Positions 54,632-63,555 are shown, counted from the first letter of the stretch. The stretch: DNA of 64,000 nt from Lysinibacillus sp. 2017 (GCF_003073375.1 NZ_CP029002.1:1350001-1414000); one strand, 5' to 3'. Program-made: numbers and translations. Notes: generated by a model not told the origin, from the letters alone.

Positions 54632-55468
54632 ATGTCAACATGGATTGGAATTGATACAGGGGGAACGTTGACAAAGCTTGCGTATTTTAATGAGCAGCAG
54701 GTGCTTACATTAGCTGTTTTTCCATCTTCAGAAATGCAGTTGGTAAAAGTATGGTTAGAAGAACATCCTCAAGTAGAAGAAATCGGCTTAACAGGTGGAC
54801 GAACAGAGCAGTTACGTGATGTTTTAAAAACGATGAAGTCGATAGAATATATCGTAGAATTTGAAGCGACATTAAAAGGTGTGCGGTATTTATTGGAAGA
54901 AGAAGGGCACACAATCGATCAAAGCATCATTACGAATATTGGAACAGGTACATCAATCCATTATATGGATGGCAATACGCATGAACGAGTTGGCGGTACT
55001 GGTATAGGTGGAGGAACATTAATCGGTCTTTCTGCCATTATGACAGGTATTTCGGACTTTGATGTGATCAAAGCAAATGCTTCTAAAGGCAATCGTGAAG
55101 GTATCGATCTGTTAGTGAAAGATATTTATCGAGGCATGGATACACCGATAGACGGAAATTTGACTGCAAGTAACTTTGGTAAAGTTGGGATTACAGATAA
55201 ACAAGAATTTGCACAAAATGATGTGCTTGCTACAACGCAAGGCTTAGTCGGTGAAGTAATTACGACATTAAGTATTCAATTAGCCGAACAACATAATGCA
55301 GATTATATTGTCTATATTGGCTCGACATTAACAGATAACGAGCAGTTGAAAAAGGTCATTAATAATTACACAATTTTGAAGAAACATAAACCCATATTCT
55401 TAAAAGACTCCGGTTTCTCAGGCGCTGTAGGGGCGTTGTTAAATATTATGGAGCAAAATGAAAAATAA
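54632..55468 (+). CDS. coaW: Type II pantothenate kinase
   Basis: 278 residues, ASKHA fold. IGIDTGGTLTKLAYF (phosphate-1), IGTGTSIHYMDG and GGTGIGGGTLIGLSAIM are typical. Phosphorylates pantothenate, first step of coenzyme A synthesis; the staphylococcal-type enzyme is not inhibited by CoA. ATG 54632 is placed by AAAGGAGA. A CoaB-like protein is encoded at 61519 in the same window. Confidence 0.92.
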   Translation: MSTWIGIDTGGTLTKLAYFNEQQVLTLAVFPSSEMQLVKVWLEEHPQVEEIGLTGGRTEQLRDVLKTMKSIEYIVEFEATLKGVRYLLEEEGHTIDQSIITNIGTGTSIHYMDGNTHERVGGTGIGGGTLIGLSAIMTGISDFDVIKANASKGNREGIDLLVKDIYRGMDTPIDGNLTASNFGKVGITDKQEFAQNDVLATTQGLVGEVITTLSIQLAEQHNADYIVYIGSTLTDNEQLKKVINNYTILKKHKPIFLKDSGFSGAVGALLNIMEQNEK

Positions 55469-55475
55469 TATGGAG

Positions 55476-55512
55476 CACTTAAGCTGGACAACCGGTTTAA
55501 GTGTTTTTTTAT
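55476..55512 (+). terminator. Terminator after coaW
   Basis: CACTTAA / TTAAGTG, internal loop, T7 tail. Confidence 0.85.
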
Positions 55513-55529
55513 TGTTAAGGAAATTATAG

Positions 55530-55690
55530 ATGCATCGAATCCTTTTCGACCCCACTCTTACAAAAGTGTGCGTTTACTTTTTTGTCGGGTCCTCCAAAAC
55601 TTGTCGGGGCTTAACAGGCGCTTTAGCGCTTTTGTTTATTGCGTAAAAATAAATTCCCCTTTACAACGATGCGGGACAGGCGTAGAATAA
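55530..55690. repeat. Unusual GC-rich intergenic block
   Basis: Bases 55530-55690 do not look like the surrounding AT-rich spacers: GACCCCACTCTT, two TTGTCGGG words 21 bases apart, GGCGCTTTAGCGCTTTT. The word CCCCACTCTT also occurs inverted in the island at 20923-20932. It may be a piece of a dispersed repeat. Confidence 0.35.
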
Positions 55691-55698
55691 AAAAGAAA

Positions 55699-55720
55699 TT
55701 TATTTAACTAGGTAAATAAA
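55699..55720. promoter_or_regulatory. Likely MarR-family operator
   Basis: TTTATTTA-ACTAGG-TAAATAAA: perfect 8-base arms, 17 bases before the marR start codon. It would allow the regulator to control its own gene and the MFS gene behind it. Confidence 0.7.
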
Positions 55721-55736
55721 ATTAGGAGCGAATGTT

Positions 55737-56135
55737 ATGAACCCGTTATTTCACATTTTATTTCAACAAAACCGATATTTAGTTAATCAACTAAATGATG
55801 TATTAAAGAATCATGGATTATTTAACTCGCAATGGACCATTCTTTTTTTACTGCACGAAAATGGTCCGATGTCATTAACATCGATATGGAAATATTTGAA
55901 TGTAGAGGCACCGACGATTACAAGAACAGTTTCTCGCTTAGAGGTATTAGGTTGGGTTGAACGGCAGCAAGGAATTGATAAGCGTGAAAAGATTATCACA
56001 CTAACTCCCTATGCAAACGAGCAGTTTCCAACAGTGGAAGCATCTGTTTTAGCGTTTGAGCAGCAAATGATTCAGAATTTGAATAACGAAGATCAACAGC
56101 TCTTAATTCATTTATTGAAAAAAATGAAGGGTTGA
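55737..56135 (+). CDS. MarR family transcriptional regulator
   Basis: 132 residues, winged helix-turn-helix. LTSIWKYLNVEAPTITRTVSRLEVLGWVER is the recognition region, and GIDKREKIITLT the wing. Adjacent to an MFS drug-type exporter two bases downstream, the usual regulator/transporter pair. Operator candidate at 55699-55720. Confidence 0.9.
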   Translation: MNPLFHILFQQNRYLVNQLNDVLKNHGLFNSQWTILFLLHENGPMSLTSIWKYLNVEAPTITRTVSRLEVLGWVERQQGIDKREKIITLTPYANEQFPTVEASVLAFEQQMIQNLNNEDQQLLIHLLKKMKG

Positions 56136-56139
56136 TTTG

Positions 56140-57312
56140 ATGGAACAACAAAATAAAATATTTACAAAGCGTTTTATAAGTTTATTTTTCACGAATATGG
56201 CTGTGTTCTTTGTATTTTATGGCTTAGTGACAACATTACCGCTTTATGCAATAGGTGAACTTGGACGCTCAGATGATGAATCAGGCTTACTAGTTACAAT
56301 GTTTTTACTTTCAGCCATTATTATGCGACCATTCAGTGGGAAATTATTAGATTTATACGGTAAGAAAAGATTATTAATCATCAGTATAGTATTTTATTTA
56401 CTATGTACGATTTTATATTTATTCTTTAAACCGTTTGCGATTTTACTCGTATTACGCTTTTTCCAAGGGATTTGGTTTAGTATTGCTACAACAGCATCGG
56501 GTTCTTTAGCTGCTGATATCGTACCTGCTAATCGTAAAGGGACTGGACTGGGTTATTTTACTATGTCTACAAATTTAGCTGTTGTAATGGGTCCGTTTAT
56601 CGGTTTACTTGTTATTCAATATGCAAGCTTTAATGCATTATTTATCGTACTGTCAGCCGTTGTTTTAATAGGTGGGCTATTCGCTTTATCTGTTAATACA
56701 AATGATTTACCGCAGCCAGAAACGACGAATCGTAACTTTAAGTTTTCATTTGACGATTTATTTGAACGAAAAGCCATACCGATTGCTTTGTTAGCTTGTT
56801 TAATCGCATTTTCCTATTCAAGTGTGCTTTCTTTCTTATCGTTATATGCCGAACAAAAGGATTTGTTAAGTGTAGCGAGTTATTTTTATGCCGTATTTGC
56901 AGTGGCGATGATTAGTATTCGCCCGTTGACAGGTAAAATCTATGATACAATAGGACCTAAATTTATTATTATTCCATCGTTTTTCTTGTTTGCAATTGGC
57001 TTAATCATGTTGGCAAGTGCAAACGGAATGTGGTTGTTTTTAGTGTCAGCTATTTTCATCGGCGCGGGTTACGGGACACTTACGACAAGTTTCCAATCAT
57101 TATGTATTCAAGCAGCATCTCCAAAACGAAGTGGTTATGCAACTGCGACCTATTTTACCTTATTTGATATTGGTATAGCTTTAGGATCGTATCTTCTAGG
57201 AATTATCGCGGTAAAATTGAGCTATGAATCTGTCTATATGATTTCAGCTCTTATATTAGCGGGTGTATTTATCCTTTATATGGTATTCTTTGCAAGAAAA
57301 CGATCAAATTAA
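56140..57312 (+). CDS. MFS transporter (drug or small-molecule exporter)
   Basis: 390 residues, 12 predicted helices with the MFS loop motif FSGKLLDLYGKKRLLI between helices 2 and 3 (form of G-x3-D-x-x-G-x-R/K). Related to the staphylopine/arabinose-efflux group (YfcJ-like) and probably an exporter, since MarR control is typical for those; the substrate is not known. ATG 56140 rather than the adjacent TTG. Confidence 0.85.
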   Translation: MEQQNKIFTKRFISLFFTNMAVFFVFYGLVTTLPLYAIGELGRSDDESGLLVTMFLLSAIIMRPFSGKLLDLYGKKRLLIISIVFYLLCTILYLFFKPFAILLVLRFFQGIWFSIATTASGSLAADIVPANRKGTGLGYFTMSTNLAVVMGPFIGLLVIQYASFNALFIVLSAVVLIGGLFALSVNTNDLPQPETTNRNFKFSFDDLFERKAIPIALLACLIAFSYSSVLSFLSLYAEQKDLLSVASYFYAVFAVAMISIRPLTGKIYDTIGPKFIIIPSFFLFAIGLIMLASANGMWLFLVSAIFIGAGYGTLTTSFQSLCIQAASPKRSGYATATYFTLFDIGIALGSYLLGIIAVKLSYESVYMISALILAGVFILYMVFFARKRSN

Positions 57313-57317
57313 GCATA

Positions 57318-57361
57318 AAAAGCGATTCATTTACCAAAATTTTTGGTAGATGAATCGTTTT
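57318..57361. terminator. Terminator between the MFS and RNase H-like genes
   Basis: A 20-base stem AAAGCGATTCATTTACCAAAA against TTTTGGTAGATGAATCGTTTT, almost without loop; strong for both strands. Confidence 0.9.
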
Positions 57362-57363
57362 CA

Positions 57364-57762
57364 TTATTCAGCGTGGTTATTTTTTAAAATGGCTGCACGT
57401 GCGAGGGCATCTGCTGCTTTGTTTTCTTTATCAGGAATCCATTTTATAAAGAATAACTCGAATTCCTCTATTAACTGTTGAGCATGCTGTAAATAGGGTT
57501 TGAATTCTTCATTTTTCACGTAATTTTTTTCAATCGAGCTAACGACTATTTTGGAGTCTGAGCGAACGGAGATGAAAGTTGAACCCGTTTTTTTCGCTTC
57601 TTCTAACCCGCGAACAAGTGCAATGAATTCAGCTTGATGGTTATTGGTAAGGCCGATTGGTTCGCTTATTTTTAGATGAACGCCTTCTCCTTTTAAAAAC
57701 AGTCCAATACCACTAGGACCGGGATTACCTGCACTTGCACCGTCAATGTATATTTCTAACAT
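57364..57762 (-). CDS. RNase HI-like protein (YpdQ type)
   Basis: 132 residues, single RNase H domain. Catalytic acids: D in IDGASAGNPGPSGIG, E in AEFIALVRGLEEA, D in VRSDSKIVV and D in NKAADALARA. Short, without the basic handle loop of E. coli RNase HI, so its activity on RNA-DNA hybrids may be low. Divergent from the zinc-finger gene, as ypdQ and ypeQ in B. subtilis. Confidence 0.88.
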   Translation of the reverse strand: MLEIYIDGASAGNPGPSGIGLFLKGEGVHLKISEPIGLTNNHQAEFIALVRGLEEAKKTGSTFISVRSDSKIVVSSIEKNYVKNEEFKPYLQHAQQLIEEFELFFIKWIPDKENKAADALARAAILKNNHAE

Positions 57763-57871
57763 GTATTTGCTCCTTTACAAGGTCATATTATTAGTATAAC
57801 AAACAAGACAATAGTTGGAGAAAATAAAGAAATAGAGTACAATAAAAAATGCATGAAAGGAGGCACAGATG

Positions 57872-58066
57872 ATGAATAAAGTTGATGTTATGAAAGATAT
57901 TGATGAATTAACGGATACGTACTGTACAGATTGCCTTGTCATTCGTGACCTTCGAAAAACAAGAGGGAAGCAAGGGGCACATCGCTTTTGTATAGAACAA
58001 TGCACTGTAGGAGAACAACTTCAGTTTTTAGGTCAAGAAATGATGAAAGTTTATGAAAAACTATAA
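57872..58066 (+). CDS. ypeQ: Zinc-finger-domain protein (YpeQ-like)
   Basis: 64 residues with C-x2-C (TYCTDCLV) and HRFC-x3-C (GAHRFCIEQC), a zinc finger common in small Bacillus proteins of this class. RBS AAAGGAGG; the ATG at 57869 is an alternative start. It is divergent from the RNase H-like gene, matching the ypdQ-ypeQ neighbourhood. No function known. Confidence 0.8.
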   Translation: MNKVDVMKDIDELTDTYCTDCLVIRDLRKTRGKQGAHRFCIEQCTVGEQLQFLGQEMMKVYEKL

Positions 58067-58137
58067 TGTAATCCCAATATATTACTCTTGACTAATAATA
58101 CTTTTTTGATGCACTTATTAAGTATTTGTTTTTGTCT

Positions 58138-58168
58138 TCCAACGGATTATCCGTTGGAGATTTCTTCT
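58138..58168 (+). terminator. Terminator after ypeQ
   Basis: TCCAACGGAT / ATCCGTTGGA with minimal loop, followed by GATTTCTTCTTTC. Confidence 0.75.
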
Positions 58169-58192
58169 TTCTAAATCCTTTTATCCTAAGGT

Positions 58193-58243
58193 AAAAAGAC
58201 TCCTTGAAAACATACTGCCATTTTGTTTTCAAGGAGTCTTTTG
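58193..58243. terminator. Long stem-loop between ypeQ and the SEC-C gene
   Basis: AAAAAGACTCCTTGAAAACA / TGTTTTCAAGGAGTCTTTT, 11-base loop, symmetrical; a second strong terminator with no gene of its own, suggesting a lost or unrecognised transcript here. Confidence 0.85.
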
Positions 58244-58251
58244 TTATGTTA

Positions 58252-58297
58252 AAAAAGCTGTTGTCCGTTAGATGTATCTAACAGGCAACAGCTTTTT
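58252..58297 (-). terminator. Terminator of the SEC-C gene
   Basis: AAAAAGCTGTTG / CAACAGCTTTTT with inner TTAGAT/ATCTAA pairing; on the minus strand follows the SEC-C stop. Confidence 0.9.
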
Positions 58298-58302
58298 AGT
58301 GT

Positions 58303-59286
58303 TTAGTTTTTTTCTTGATAGAAAGCAGTTAATTCTTGATGATATTTGTTTAATGATGAAGAGGATACGCCGAAGCTATCCGCGATATCTTTCACCGTAA
58401 ATTTTTGACCTAATAAATCATTGTCTTGACCGAAGCGTATTGCACCAGCAGCGATTGCACCAGCTTTACGAGCAGACGGTTGTTTTTCAATTAAATAATC
58501 TTCAACAATCGCAATGAAGTTTTCATTATCAATTGCTTTTGTTTGCATAAACGCTTTTAATTGTTCAACAACTTCTTGTTCGAATGGTGTGAATTCTTCA
58601 CCTTTATATCCATTTTCCACTAAACCTTCCCATAATAATAGGTGGTTTTCTTTTGTGAATTTTTCTAAAGATAAGCCACTTGCTTTATAAGCAGTAGTAA
58701 ATTCTTCAAATGAAATTGCATGTTCTTTGTGGAAGAAAATTAGTGTAGATACCGCTAACACATGATTTGCTTTTTGAGAGCCATCTGGTAAAAGGAATGC
58801 AAATACGCGCATACCTAATGGAATCGGTTTTGGACTTTCACGTTGAATGTTATAAGCTTGTCCATCCAATGCTGAAATCGCGGTGAAGTATTCGTTTTCA
58901 ACGGATTCAACTGTACCGATAAAGAATATTGGTTTTTCCCAAGTTTTTAAAAGCTCGATCATCGATGGGCGAACCATTTTCTTCGACATTTTTGCTAAGA
59001 AATTTGTCCAAATTTCTGGGCGCTTATGGAAGAAAAATTCATCTAATGCAACTGCTTCTACTAATTCCTTTTGTAATTTTGATTCTAGTTTTGGTGCCCA
59101 TGCTTGTACTAATTCGATAAACTCACGAATGTCTTTTCTTTCAGGATAATTACTGTAGAAAGTTTGTAGTACATTTTCAATTTCTTCATGGAACACTGTT
59201 AAAGTCGTTGTTTGGTCTTTACCTTCACAACACTTCTTATATTTTTTTCCGCTACCACATGGGCATAGGTCATTACGTCCAACCAT
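58303..59286 (-). CDS. SEC-C motif protein with C-terminal HTH
   Basis: 327 residues. N-terminal SEC-C zinc motif GRNDLCPCGSGKKYKKCC (C-x-C-x8-C-C), as on the SecA tail. The middle is a helical/beta domain not recognised, and the C-terminus reads FTVKDIADSFGVSSSSLNKYHQEL, a helix-turn-helix. So it may bind DNA or ribosome-linked partners; no role is known. The ATG 59286 has GGAAGTG upstream; the ORF extends another 15 codons that do not belong to the motif. Confidence 0.75.
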   Translation of the reverse strand: MVGRNDLCPCGSGKKYKKCCEGKDQTTTLTVFHEEIENVLQTFYSNYPERKDIREFIELVQAWAPKLESKLQKELVEAVALDEFFFHKRPEIWTNFLAKMSKKMVRPSMIELLKTWEKPIFFIGTVESVENEYFTAISALDGQAYNIQRESPKPIPLGMRVFAFLLPDGSQKANHVLAVSTLIFFHKEHAISFEEFTTAYKASGLSLEKFTKENHLLLWEGLVENGYKGEEFTPFEQEVVEQLKAFMQTKAIDNENFIAIVEDYLIEKQPSARKAGAIAAGAIRFGQDNDLLGQKFTVKDIADSFGVSSSSLNKYHQELTAFYQEKN

Positions 59287-59470
59287 TGTAACACTTCCTT
59301 TAATACAACTTGATAAATACTTGTCGTGCAAGTATTGCTATACTTTATAATAACGTCAGAATGTTATTATGAAAACTAATTATCTTTTTCGAACTATCTG
59401 AAAATAGTTTTGTTTTATAGTATATGAAATGAAAGATAGTTTTAGAATGTAAATTTAAATTATGTAATGA

Positions 59471-59504
59471 AAAAAGACATAGCCAAAAGATAGCTATGTC
59501 TTCT
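59471..59504 (-). terminator. Terminator of the EamA gene
   Basis: AAAGACATAGC / GCTATGTCTT with a 9-base loop; on the minus strand followed by T-rich sequence. Confidence 0.88.
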
Positions 59505-59508
59505 TAAA

Positions 59509-60411
59509 TTAATGTGATGAAACTTTGGATTGTAATGCTGCAGGTGCTTTTTTAGTAGATTTAAATTGCTCGATCTGTGCAACAAAATTTCCAATTAAAA
59601 TAAATGCACCACCGAATAATAGTTGTATGGTAAGGACTTCTCCTAAGAACATCATTGCGAAAAGCGCTGCAAAAATCGGTTCAAGTGAGAAAATTAATCC
59701 TGTATGTGTAGGAGAAGTATATTGTTGTACAACAGCCTGTGCAATGAAGCAAAATGCAGTACAAATAATTCCTAATCCCAAAACAGCGCCCCAGCCTAAA
59801 GAGTTAGTTGGGATCTGTGGTGTTTCAAAAATTAGTGTTAATAAGGCACCTAGAACACCTGCAAAACCTAACTGATATACACCATAAGAAATCGATTCAA
59901 CATTTTTGGTAAACTTACTATTTAAAATCAAGTAGATAGAATAACATACAGCTGCAATCGCAATTAAAATATCCCCTGTTTGGAAAGCTAATGATTCTTT
60001 CAATGTCAGCACTGTAATACCAATCATCGTACAGAAAATTGCAAAACTCACAGCACGTGAAGGCAATCGTCTTTCAAGGAAACTTGTGAAAATTGGTACT
60101 AAAACCACTGTTAAACTTAAGATAAAGCCCGCATTACCTGCAGAGGTAGTTTTTAAACCAAATAATGAAAGGGCAAAAACTGCGAATAATAGTGCACCCT
60201 GTATAGCTGCGTATGCAATTGTTTTTTTAGAAACACGTAACATCTTCGGTAAAAAGATTAACCCCGCAATAACAAAGGCGATTAAGCATCGTAATGCAAC
60301 AACATTATAGGCTTCTAAAACTTCTAAACCCATGACCATAAATGTATAAGAAAGCCCCCAAAACATTGTAACAATAACCATTAATAAATTTGCTTTTCCT
60401 TGTAAACTCAA
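59509..60411 (-). CDS. EamA/DMT family transporter
   Basis: About 300 residues, ten helices in two EamA halves (MVIVTMFWGLSYTFMV; then GWGAVLGLGIICTAFCFIAQ, HTGLIFSLEPIFAALFAM). Drug/metabolite transporter; most of this type export amino acids or related metabolites. The start is not sharp: TTG 60411, GTG 60420 and GTG 60423 all lie behind GAGGAATGTGGTGA; the frame extends upstream by another 36 codons without a site. Divergent from a LysR regulator, which may control it. Confidence 0.82.
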   Translation of the reverse strand: MSLQGKANLLMVIVTMFWGLSYTFMVMGLEVLEAYNVVALRCLIAFVIAGLIFLPKMLRVSKKTIAYAAIQGALLFAVFALSLFGLKTTSAGNAGFILSLTVVLVPIFTSFLERRLPSRAVSFAIFCTMIGITVLTLKESLAFQTGDILIAIAAVCYSIYLILNSKFTKNVESISYGVYQLGFAGVLGALLTLIFETPQIPTNSLGWGAVLGLGIICTAFCFIAQAVVQQYTSPTHTGLIFSLEPIFAALFAMMFLGEVLTIQLLFGGAFILIGNFVAQIEQFKSTKKAPAALQSKVSSH

Positions 60412-60625
60412 AGATGTCACCACATTCCTCAAAAATTGATTTCCTATAACAGTAGTATTATTTATGTATCGTTTCAGTAATGCTGTTATTTTAGGAGGCA
60501 TCCTCCTAATGTATTTTCTGTTATAAAACAATATAAACTGTACATTGTGATTAGTAAAACGAATGTTTATAATGGTTAGTATGAAAAAAATTCATGTTTA
60601 GATTTACAATTTGAGGTGAATTATA

Positions 60626-61495
60626 TTGAGTTTAGTTAAATACGAAATTTTAAGTAAAGTGGCGGAAGTACAAAGTTTTACAAAAGCGGCTCAAATACTG
60701 GGGTTAACACAATCTGCAGTTAGTCACGCAATTTCAAGTATGGAAAAGGAATTTGGTTTTAATCTTATTCATCGCAATCGAACAGGTGTCACATTAACTG
60801 AGGATGGCCATACAATGCTCATTGAAATGCGCAAGGTATTATTTGCAGAAGAGCATTTACGACAACAAGCAGCAAAAATTTTAGGGGTTGCCAAAGGGAC
60901 AGTGCGAATTGGTTTAATTTCTACAATCTCAACGCATTGGATGCCAGAAATTATTCATATGATGGATTCACAATACCCAGGCATTCATGTCGAGCTCCAT
61001 GAAGGCGATTATTATGAAATTGAACAATGGTTATTGAATGGAGAAGTGGATTGCGGTTTTTTAAATCAGACAAGTTCCAAACAGTTTGACTTTATACCAC
61101 TAAAACGGGATCCATTGTTATGTATTGTATCATCACAAAGTTCACTATATCATAAGGATGAAATCGATCTTTTCGATATAAAAGATTTGCCGTTTATTTT
61201 ACTTTCTTATAAAGGAACAAATGATGTCATCATAGCATTTGAAAAACATAATTTACGTCCGAATATTCGTTTTCAATTGTATGATGAAAAAGGAATAATT
61301 TCGATGGTTAAACATGATATCGGTATTAGCATTTTACCAGAGCTTGCCGTCTCAGAGTTACCTGGAAATTTAAAGGCATTACCATTAAAACAAGAAAGCT
61401 TCCGTACAATTGGTCTTTCAACAAAACAAAAATTATCGCCAGCAGCACAAAAATTCGTGGAAATATTAAAACAATGGTTAGGTGTGGCAGAGTAA
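60626..61495 (+). CDS. LysR family transcriptional regulator
   Basis: 289 residues. N-terminal winged HTH (VQSFTKAAQILGLTQSAVSHAISSMEKEFG), then the periplasmic-binding-type effector domain with two alpha/beta lobes. TTG start 60626 seven bases after GAGGTGA. Divergently placed from the EamA exporter, the classical arrangement for control of an efflux gene. Confidence 0.9.
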   Translation: MSLVKYEILSKVAEVQSFTKAAQILGLTQSAVSHAISSMEKEFGFNLIHRNRTGVTLTEDGHTMLIEMRKVLFAEEHLRQQAAKILGVAKGTVRIGLISTISTHWMPEIIHMMDSQYPGIHVELHEGDYYEIEQWLLNGEVDCGFLNQTSSKQFDFIPLKRDPLLCIVSSQSSLYHKDEIDLFDIKDLPFILLSYKGTNDVIIAFEKHNLRPNIRFQLYDEKGIISMVKHDIGISILPELAVSELPGNLKALPLKQESFRTIGLSTKQKLSPAAQKFVEILKQWLGVAE

Positions 61496-61518
61496 TAATT
61501 AGTTAAGGGGTTTTTAAA

Positions 61519-62181
61519 ATGTTAAAAGGTAAAACAATCGTTATCACAAGTGGAGGTACATTTGAAAAATGGGATAATGTGCGCGGACATACGAACTTAT
61601 CGAAAGGAACGATGGGCTGCTATTTGGCTGAGGCTGCTTTAGAAAAAGGAGCAAATGTCATATACATGCACGGCTATTTCGCGCAATTACCAGAACACAA
61701 AGAAAACATGCAATTAGTGCGATTTGAAGGGATTGAAGATTTAGGGGAGCGATTAAAAGTAATTGTTCAAAATAAAAAAGTCGATTATTGCATTATGGCA
61801 GTTGCCGGCTCAGACTGGCTAGTTGACAAAGTATTTGATCAAGCTGGCAATGAGCTAACAGAAAAAGGGAAAATGCCATCTGATGAACCACCAATCATCC
61901 ATTTTAAAAAAGCACCGAAAATATTAGCGCAAATTAAAAATTGGAACCCGAATTTAACTTTAGTTGGTTTTAAATTAGAAGCGACGGAAGATGAACAATA
62001 TTTAATCGACCGTGCGACATTACGTATGAAAGCAGCACAAGCAGATTTCATGGTAGCCAATAGCTCGAAATCTTTATATGGCGCAATGGAACCGCATTAT
62101 ATTGTTTCAAATACCGGTGAAATTGTAAAAGTTGATGGTAAACAAGCAGCTGCTACGGCATTAATTGATATATTTCAATAA
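61519..62181 (+). CDS. CoaB-like phosphopantothenate-cysteine ligase domain protein
   Basis: 220 residues. ITSGGTFEKWDNVRGHTNLSKGTMG follows the CoaB nucleotide loop pattern SGGTxExxDxVRxxxN-S-G-MG, and AVAGSDWLVDKV, GKMPSDEPP (K-x-P-S), and VGFKLE are also present. In most bacteria CoaB is fused to CoaC; stand-alone forms occur in streptococci and enterococci. Here it is alone, so it is either a second CoaB or a divergent flavoprotein-like enzyme; a fused CoaBC would be expected elsewhere. Confidence 0.8.
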   Translation: MLKGKTIVITSGGTFEKWDNVRGHTNLSKGTMGCYLAEAALEKGANVIYMHGYFAQLPEHKENMQLVRFEGIEDLGERLKVIVQNKKVDYCIMAVAGSDWLVDKVFDQAGNELTEKGKMPSDEPPIIHFKKAPKILAQIKNWNPNLTLVGFKLEATEDEQYLIDRATLRMKAAQADFMVANSSKSLYGAMEPHYIVSNTGEIVKVDGKQAAATALIDIFQ

Positions 62182-62264
62182 TTGTTCGCATCAAATAGAC
62201 TGTGCTGAAATTCAATGTGATGATATAATTTGAATATTCTTTCTATATAAAAGGAGCGTTTTAA

Positions 62265-62762
62265 ATGTCATTACAAAGAGTACTTCAGCATTTTGAACAA
62301 TTTGGTCGAGAAAAAGATGTATTACAATATGAACGTAGCAGTGCAACGGTTGCAGAAGCAGCAGCGGTGTTAAATGTCATACCTGCACGAATTGCGAAAA
62401 CGTTATCGTTTCAAGGAAAAGAGCAAGCATTTTTAGTGGTAGCTGCGGGTGATGCGAAAATTGATAATGCAAAGTTCAAACAACAATTTGATGTAAAGGC
62501 GAAAATGCTTGATGCACAATACGTTTTAGAACAAACGGGTCATCCAGTGGGCGGTGTTTGTCCTTTTGGCTTAGAAAACGATTTACCCATTTACTTAGAT
62601 GAGTCATTAAAGCGATTTGATACCATTTTTCCCGCTTGCGGCAGTGCCAACTCTGCGATTGAATTAACGTGTAAGGAACTTGAACAATTTTCAAATGCTA
62701 AACAATGGGTAGATGTTTGTAAAGCATGGAATGAAGGGGAGAGCGAACATGTATCAGTTTGA
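62265..62762 (+). CDS. YbaK/ProX-type aminoacyl-tRNA deacylase
   Basis: 165 residues. ARIAKTLSF (catalytic lysine), VGGVCPFGL, and FPACGSANSAIELT are signatures of the YbaK/EbsC/ProX family that removes wrongly attached amino acids, for example from Cys-tRNA-Pro. The last 14 bases overlap the next gene, so they are coupled. Confidence 0.88.
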   Translation: MSLQRVLQHFEQFGREKDVLQYERSSATVAEAAAVLNVIPARIAKTLSFQGKEQAFLVVAAGDAKIDNAKFKQQFDVKAKMLDAQYVLEQTGHPVGGVCPFGLENDLPIYLDESLKRFDTIFPACGSANSAIELTCKELEQFSNAKQWVDVCKAWNEGESEHVSV

Positions 62763-63555
62763 TCATCTTGTCCATTTTGTCGATCAACCAGAACACACAC
62801 TGGAACAGCTAAAAAAAGAGGGGTTACATGTTGTAAACGGTGGACAGCATGAAGACTGGGGAACTTACAATGCACTGAGTTATTTTGATTTGAGTTACAT
62901 CGAGCTTATAGGGATTTTTGACGAAGACTTATTTCAACAAGCAGCGAATAAAAAATACACATTGCATGAAAGCTACCAAAAAGTGAATCGAAAAAACGGT
63001 TTCACACGTTTTGCCATTCGTACGACAACGATTGAAGAAGATGCACAAAAATTTAGTGAAGCAGGCTTTGACGTTGTTGGTCCAACCTCTTGTTTTAGAA
63101 CGCGTGAAGACGGTTCTACTGTAAGCTGGAAATTACTACATATCGGTTATCCGAATACGAAAATAGATTTTCCATTTTTTATTCAGTGGGAGCTGGATGA
63201 TGATTTAAGACGTGAAGAAAATACAAATCGCGGGATTATAGCGCCACATCCTTTAGGTGATGTAACAATTGATTCGATTCATTTCGTTGTACCAAATTTT
63301 AAACAGGTAGAACAATTCGCTAAACTTTGTGAAGCACAAGTCGAAATGAAAGTAGACTCGGAAACGAATTCTGAAATTGCATCAATCATCTTACCAAATG
63401 CTCGTCTCAAATTTTATCGTCCTTTAGGCGAAGGACCAGTTTGGGATGACATGTTAGAACATGGCTACAGCATTCGGAAAATTGTACTATCAGGTGGCAA
63501 CGAGCAAAAAGGAATTAACTGCGATGGGGGATTTTATGAAGTGACAACAAAATAA
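62749..63555 (+). CDS. VOC superfamily protein (glyoxalase_3-like)
   Basis: 268 residues: YQFDHLVHFVDQPEHTL (first betaalphabeta module with metal His), WGTYNALSYFDLSYIELIGI, and a second module with IDSIHFVV. Similar to the DUF/glyoxalase_3 proteins of Bacillus. Role unknown. ATG 62749 after AAGGGGAGA. Confidence 0.85.
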   Translation: MYQFDHLVHFVDQPEHTLEQLKKEGLHVVNGGQHEDWGTYNALSYFDLSYIELIGIFDEDLFQQAANKKYTLHESYQKVNRKNGFTRFAIRTTTIEEDAQKFSEAGFDVVGPTSCFRTREDGSTVSWKLLHIGYPNTKIDFPFFIQWELDDDLRREENTNRGIIAPHPLGDVTIDSIHFVVPNFKQVEQFAKLCEAQVEMKVDSETNSEIASIILPNARLKFYRPLGEGPVWDDMLEHGYSIRKIVLSGGNEQKGINCDGGFYEVTTK

